Below are positions 4,788 through 8,360 of a stretch of DNA of 8,360 bases, one piece after another. Origin of the DNA: a bacterium. GTDB lineage: Bacteria > Spirochaetota > UBA4802 > UBA5550. The stretch is from NCBI GenBank assembly GCA_024224995.1, contig JAAENB010000536.1, forward strand, positions 1 through 8,360, read 5' to 3'. Both the position numbers and the translations under genes were made by a program. Positions within the stretch are counted from its first letter, which is position 1, and each line of letters begins with the position of its first letter. The notes under the pieces are model-generated. The model was not told where the DNA came from. It searched no databases and saw nothing but the letters and a program-made list of their open reading frames with translations.

Positions 4788-7700
4788 ATGAAAATATGTA
4801 TCATATCATGTATACTAATTCTCTGCTCCGGTTTTATAGAGTCAGGCGCGAAGCAGGGAGTCCTGGATCTGCGTAATTGGAACCCGGAAAAAGACGGGCC
4901 TGTAGAGCTTGCCGGAGAATGGGAATTTTACTGGAAACAATTTCCGGAGCCGGAAGAATTTGCCCGGGAAGAAAAGCCGGAACTCTCCGGCTACATCACC
5001 CTGCCGGAAAAATGGAACGGGTATACAACACAGAAAGGAGAACAGCTTTCCGGCCCGGGATACGCGACATACCGGCTTATAATCCATCTTCCGTATTCGG
5101 GAAAAATGATGGCGCTCAAGACCAGGGTTATACGAATGTCTTACACTCTGTATGTAAACGGAAAAGAGATTGGTTCAAACGGAAAAACAGGAACCAGCGC
5201 TCAAACCTCGGTACCGGAGCTGCGTCCGCAGCTGCTCGATTTCCAACCTGAAGGGAACCGGGTAGAGATCCTGCTGCGGGTCTCCAATTTTCATCACTTT
5301 ACGGGCGGTCCGCTCAGCACTATCATCCTGGGACCGGAGGTGGAACTCCACCAGGCCAGGGAAAAAAAGCTCATCCTGGAATTCTTCCTCCTGGGAAGCA
5401 TTCTGATAATGGGACTCTACCACCTGATCATTTATTTACTCAGAAGAGAGGACCGGTCATTCTTATATTTCAGCTTAACCTGCTTCCTGGTCTCGGTCTA
5501 TCTCCTGTATACCAATGAGATCTACTTCACCACACTCTTTCCCGGCATCAGCTGGCAAGGGCTCCATTATATCTCTTTTGCGACAGAAGGAATGTTATGC
5601 TTTGCTTTTGCCCTCTTTATGCGTTCTCTTTTTCCCAATGAATTCCCGGGTTTTTTTATTAGAATAATTGAAGCAGTGCTATTCATCTTTATTATTATAA
5701 CCATAATTGTACCCATACAAAAATTTGGTCTATTTTACACAATACGAGACGTTCTGATTATTTCCCAGGGGGGCTATATTGTTTACCGGCTTTTCATTTC
5801 ATTGATCCGGAAGAAAGAAGGAGCGGGACTTGTGCTGCTGGGGGGAGTAATACTTTTCATCACCCTGGTGAATGATATACTTGCCGGTGAAGGGCTTATA
5901 AAATCAGTTTACTTATTCCCGGCAGGGCTTTTTCTCTTTCTCTTTTCCCAGGTATATATATTGTCCACCCGGTATTCAAAGGCATTTGAAGCAGTAGAAC
6001 GGTTCTCCTCTGAAATGGAACAGAAGGTGGGAGAGCGGACCTTAGAGCTAAAAGAGGCAAATGAAAAACTCCGGGACATGGACAGGGCAAAAACAAACCT
6101 GTTCACCAATATATCCCATGAGCTGCGAACTCCCCTGACCTTACTGGTCTCTCCCATAGAATCAATTTTACAGGGAGATTACGGAAACGCCATAAACAGG
6201 GACGATGCTCTTTTTACGGCAATGCACCGGAACGGAATCCGCCTCCTTGAGCTTATCAACAATCTGCTCGATTTTTCCAAGATCGACGCGAACCGCATGG
6301 AAGTAAAAAAAACCAGGGAAAATATACCCGAGCTGCTGAAATTCTATGTTTCCGGGATACATTCGGCAGCAAGCACCCAGAAGCTGCAGATCAGCTTTAG
6401 GGATACCACAGAGGGAATTCTCGCCTGGATAGACCGGGACCTGCTCGACCGGGCTCTGTATAACCTTATATCGAACGCGATGAAATTTACTCCACCGGGC
6501 GGAGATATCACCCTCACCTTAGAGCGTGAAAAAGAAAGTTTTAGTATTATTGTGGAAGACACTGGAATAGGGATACCGGAAGATAAGCTCGATGCCATTT
6601 TTGAACGCTTCACCCAGGTAGACTCATCACTGTCACGAAAATATGACGGAACCGGCATAGGGCTTTCTCTTACCAAGGAGATCGTAGATCTTCACAATGG
6701 AATGATAACCGTGGAAAGTACACAGGGAAAGGGATCAAAATTCACCATTACCCTGCCCATAGAGCATGGTCCCCATGAAAGCCCCGGTGAAAACAAGGAA
6801 GACAATAAGGAAACCAATACCTATTTACGTGAAACCACGCGATGGAATATACAGAAGGAACCGGAAGCCGGAAAAGCCCGCAGCGGAACCCGGGATACAA
6901 CAGGGCGAAAAAGAACAATACTAATTGTTGATGACAATACCGATATGCTTATTTTTTTACGCGATATACTGGAAAGAGAATACGCCGTCATACAAGCCGG
7001 AAACGGCCGGGAAGCGCTGCGGCAGCTCCGAAAGAACAGCGATTCCATAGATCTGGTACTTTCCGATGTGATGATGCCGGAGATGGACGGTTATGAATTG
7101 ACCGCGGCCATTCGCCGTGATCAAAAATTCGAAGGGCTGCCCATTATTTTGCTTACTGCCAGGGCCGACACAGCGATGAAGGTAGAAGGCATACTCAAGG
7201 GAGCAAATGACTATATATCCAAGCCTTTTAACACGGAAGAGCTTCTGGCCAGGGTCCGTTCCCAGGTAGAGTTAAAGGATTTGCGTGACCGGCTCATAAC
7301 AACTAACGAACGGTTAAAGCACACCCTGGAAGATTCGTCGATCCTGGTATCCCATGTAGCGCATAAATTTCACAACCTGCTCTGGCCCTTTGCGCAATTG
7401 CTGCTGCTCAGCCGGGAGTTCTTTGAAGAGATGGAAAACATGAACCGTGAAGAGTATGAGTTCGCGGCAGAAACCCTGGAACGATGCAGGGAAAACATGG
7501 ATAAAATTGAACATATGAAGATGCAGCTAAAACAAAATTTCGGAAAAACCTCGGAAAAAGCAGAAATATCATTGTACCGGGTGCTGGAAACACTGGTAAA
7601 CAAATATCAAGACCACTGCCGCAAGGAAACTATAGTCCTGGAATGGGATTGTGATATAGATACAGAGAGTATGATAACCATCAACCGGGAGCAGGTAAAT

Positions 7701-8057
7701 ATCGCCCTGGAAAATATTATGAACAACGCGATCCAGGCAATACGTTCACAGGAAAAAATTCCCGGCGCGGAAAAAAAAGAAAAAAAAATAAACATCAATG
7801 CCTGGTACGAGCATGAATACTATGCCATAACAATAGAAGATACGGGACCGGGCATGCCTCCGAAGCTTCGAGAAAAAATATTTAATAAATTCTATACTTC
7901 GAAAGAAAAGGAAATAAGAAAAGGGCTGGGCCTTGGACTCCATCTCACGCAATGGATCGTCACGGACAGCCATAAAGGAAAGATCGAAGTGGAGAGCGAA
8001 GAGGGAGCCTACACCCGCTTTACTATACTGCTGCCGGAACAGGGGGATATGTTATAA
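4788..8057 (+). CDS. 7TMR-DISM hybrid histidine kinase with a receiver and a second kinase core
   Basis: The 1089-residue sensor begins with a signal peptide (about 1-20). A jelly-roll/galactose-binding-like ectodomain (about 24-186) follows, with GEWEFYW and LYVNGKEIGSNGKTGTS, then seven membrane helices (about 195-217, 224-241, 258-278, 289-311, 318-338, 346-364, 373-392). Next come a coiled-coil linker (398-433), HisKA with phospho-acceptor H444 in NISHELRTP, and HATPase_c with N559/N563, G1 DTGIGIP (591-597) and G2 GTGIGLS (621-627). A receiver (709-830) has D715, D716, phospho-acceptor D760, T790 and K812. A second DHp-like segment around VAHKFHNLL (857-865) leads to a second HATPase_c with N976/N980, DTGPGMP (1018-1024) and GLGLGL (1046-1051). 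It presumably senses an external ligand and passes phosphate to its own receiver. No separate response regulator or output domain is in the window. The second DHp has lysine where an acidic residue normally follows the histidine. A weak GGA precedes the ATG. Confidence 0.95.
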   Translation: MKICIISCILILCSGFIESGAKQGVLDLRNWNPEKDGPVELAGEWEFYWKQFPEPEEFAREEKPELSGYITLPEKWNGYTTQKGEQLSGPGYATYRLIIHLPYSGKMMALKTRVIRMSYTLYVNGKEIGSNGKTGTSAQTSVPELRPQLLDFQPEGNRVEILLRVSNFHHFTGGPLSTIILGPEVELHQAREKKLILEFFLLGSILIMGLYHLIIYLLRREDRSFLYFSLTCFLVSVYLLYTNEIYFTTLFPGISWQGLHYISFATEGMLCFAFALFMRSLFPNEFPGFFIRIIEAVLFIFIIITIIVPIQKFGLFYTIRDVLIISQGGYIVYRLFISLIRKKEGAGLVLLGGVILFITLVNDILAGEGLIKSVYLFPAGLFLFLFSQVYILSTRYSKAFEAVERFSSEMEQKVGERTLELKEANEKLRDMDRAKTNLFTNISHELRTPLTLLVSPIESILQGDYGNAINRDDALFTAMHRNGIRLLELINNLLDFSKIDANRMEVKKTRENIPELLKFYVSGIHSAASTQKLQISFRDTTEGILAWIDRDLLDRALYNLISNAMKFTPPGGDITLTLEREKESFSIIVEDTGIGIPEDKLDAIFERFTQVDSSLSRKYDGTGIGLSLTKEIVDLHNGMITVESTQGKGSKFTITLPIEHGPHESPGENKEDNKETNTYLRETTRWNIQKEPEAGKARSGTRDTTGRKRTILIVDDNTDMLIFLRDILEREYAVIQAGNGREALRQLRKNSDSIDLVLSDVMMPEMDGYELTAAIRRDQKFEGLPIILLTARADTAMKVEGILKGANDYISKPFNTEELLARVRSQVELKDLRDRLITTNERLKHTLEDSSILVSHVAHKFHNLLWPFAQLLLLSREFFEEMENMNREEYEFAAETLERCRENMDKIEHMKMQLKQNFGKTSEKAEISLYRVLETLVNKYQDHCRKETIVLEWDCDIDTESMITINREQVNIALENIMNNAIQAIRSQEKIPGAEKKEKKININAWYEHEYYAITIEDTGPGMPPKLREKIFNKFYTSKEKEIRKGLGLGLHLTQWIVTDSHKGKIEVESEEGAYTRFTILLPEQGDML

Positions 8058-8314
8058 ACGTAGCTGCTTCGGCAGGGGAAGGTAATCGGTGGCCCCGAGG
8101 GCCGGGTAACCGGTGATCGGTTAAGAATGACACCTGCGGTGCCGGGGAAAAATACGGAAAAAACTATGTCGACACCGGGGTTTGTTTTGCGAAGATGCTC
8201 CGGGCACGGGTTTGGTTCTGAGAGACGTTGCAGTGCAACGTCTCACTTCCCGGAAACCGGCCCTGTTTAAAAAGAGTTTCTTGAGAGCAGCTGACCCCGC
8301 AGAGCGGGCTATAT
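8058..8314. other. Non-coding region after the kinase gene with several small hairpins
   Basis: No convincing gene is seen in these 257 bases. Small inverted repeats follow the kinase stop: CTGC-TTCG-GCAG (8064-8075, a UUCG-type tetraloop), GGCCC-CGA-GGGCC (8091-8103), and TAACCG-GTGAT-CGGTTA (8107-8123). CCCGC-AGA-GCGGG (8296-8308) lies close to the dispersed repeat. GGTAATCGGT (8081-8090) and GGTAACCGGT (8105-8114) are near-identical direct repeats. Any of the first three stems might end or protect the kinase transcript, but none has a T-tract behind it. Confidence 0.55.
8222..8244. repeat. Perfect 11-bp-arm palindrome (GAGACGTTGCA / TGCAACGTCTC)
   Basis: GAGACGTTGCA (8222-8232) and TGCAACGTCTC (8234-8244) are exact reverse complements around a single G. 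As RNA this gives a 10-bp stem with an AGT loop. There is no T-tract after it, so a rho-independent terminator is doubtful. Similar GAGACGTTGCA-type palindromes are known as dispersed repeats in unrelated genomes, so a mobile or REP-like origin is possible. Confidence 0.75.
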
Positions 8315-8360
8315 AAGGTATATCAACCCGGAATGTAAATTATGCCTGCCGGGAGTAATA
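8315..8360. repeat. Partial second copy of the dispersed palindromic element, inverted
   Basis: The first 32 nt here match the reverse complement of the right arm and flank of the left-end element (about 138-169) at 28 of 32 positions, including an uninterrupted ACCCGGAATGTA. The match weakens after ATGCC, where this copy reads TGCCGGGAGTAATA against CGGAGCAATA. The window ends before the opposite arm, so neither its full length nor its palindromic structure can be judged. Confidence 0.75.

Noticed and set aside
4788..4830. Lipoprotein signal at the kinase N-terminus (cysteines at residues 4, 8 and 13)
   Set aside because: The cysteines are too close to the start or lack a small residue before them. 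A cleavable or uncleaved ordinary signal peptide fits better for this receptor family.
8196..8206. TGCTCCGGGCA shared with 131-141 of the left palindrome
   Set aside because: Eleven identical bases without flanking similarity or a paired arm are too little to call another copy of the element.

Overview
The window holds five protein-coding genes, one dispersed palindromic repeat family and several short hairpins. No rRNA, tRNA, CRISPR array or transposase gene was seen. GC content looks roughly balanced by eye. The best guess for the organism is a spirochaete or another diderm. Three things point that way: the 7TMR-DISM hybrid histidine kinase (a family common in spirochaetes), a lipoprotein with a plastic lipobox, and a lipid-anchored adhesin-like protein. 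This is a modest-confidence inference; no marker gene is present.

Positions 1-261 carry a large near-perfect inverted repeat (44-155) and a candidate promoter. Positions 262-2873 form a compact plus-strand operon of three genes: a class I SAM-dependent methyltransferase, an ATP-dependent RNA ligase of the Rnl2-like superfamily, and an HD-Pnk type end-healing enzyme (HD phosphoesterase fused to a P-loop 5'-OH polynucleotide kinase). The ligase gene follows the methyltransferase by 21 bp and overlaps the HD-Pnk start by 7 bp. The last two genes should form a complete heal-and-seal pathway. HD-Pnk would remove a 2',3'-cyclic or 3' phosphate and phosphorylate a 5'-OH, and the ligase would then join the ends. 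The HD-Pnk plus ligase pairing is described (Runella slithyformis HD-Pnk and relatives). The methyltransferase in front of it is the less familiar part and is the best candidate here for something new.

Positions 2958-4589 (minus strand) encode a lipoprotein. It has an EF-hand-like loop module, about 245 residues of low-complexity coiled-coil stalk, and a C-terminal head of 15-residue SGG-type repeats like those of trimeric autotransporter heads. It ends without an outer-membrane barrel, so it would be a lipid-anchored adhesin-like fibre. A 198-bp divergent intergenic region (4590-4787) contains a perfect 16-bp palindrome. Next comes a 1089-residue membrane hybrid histidine kinase (4788-8057) with an ectodomain, seven membrane helices, HisKA-HATPase, a receiver, and a second degenerate DHp-HATPase core.

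Positions 8058-8360 are non-coding. They contain several hairpins and, at the very edge, the start of a second, inverted copy of the repeat found at the left end. The lipoprotein and the kinase share a divergent control region, so they may be linked in regulation. The sequence shows no direct link between them and the RNA-repair operon.
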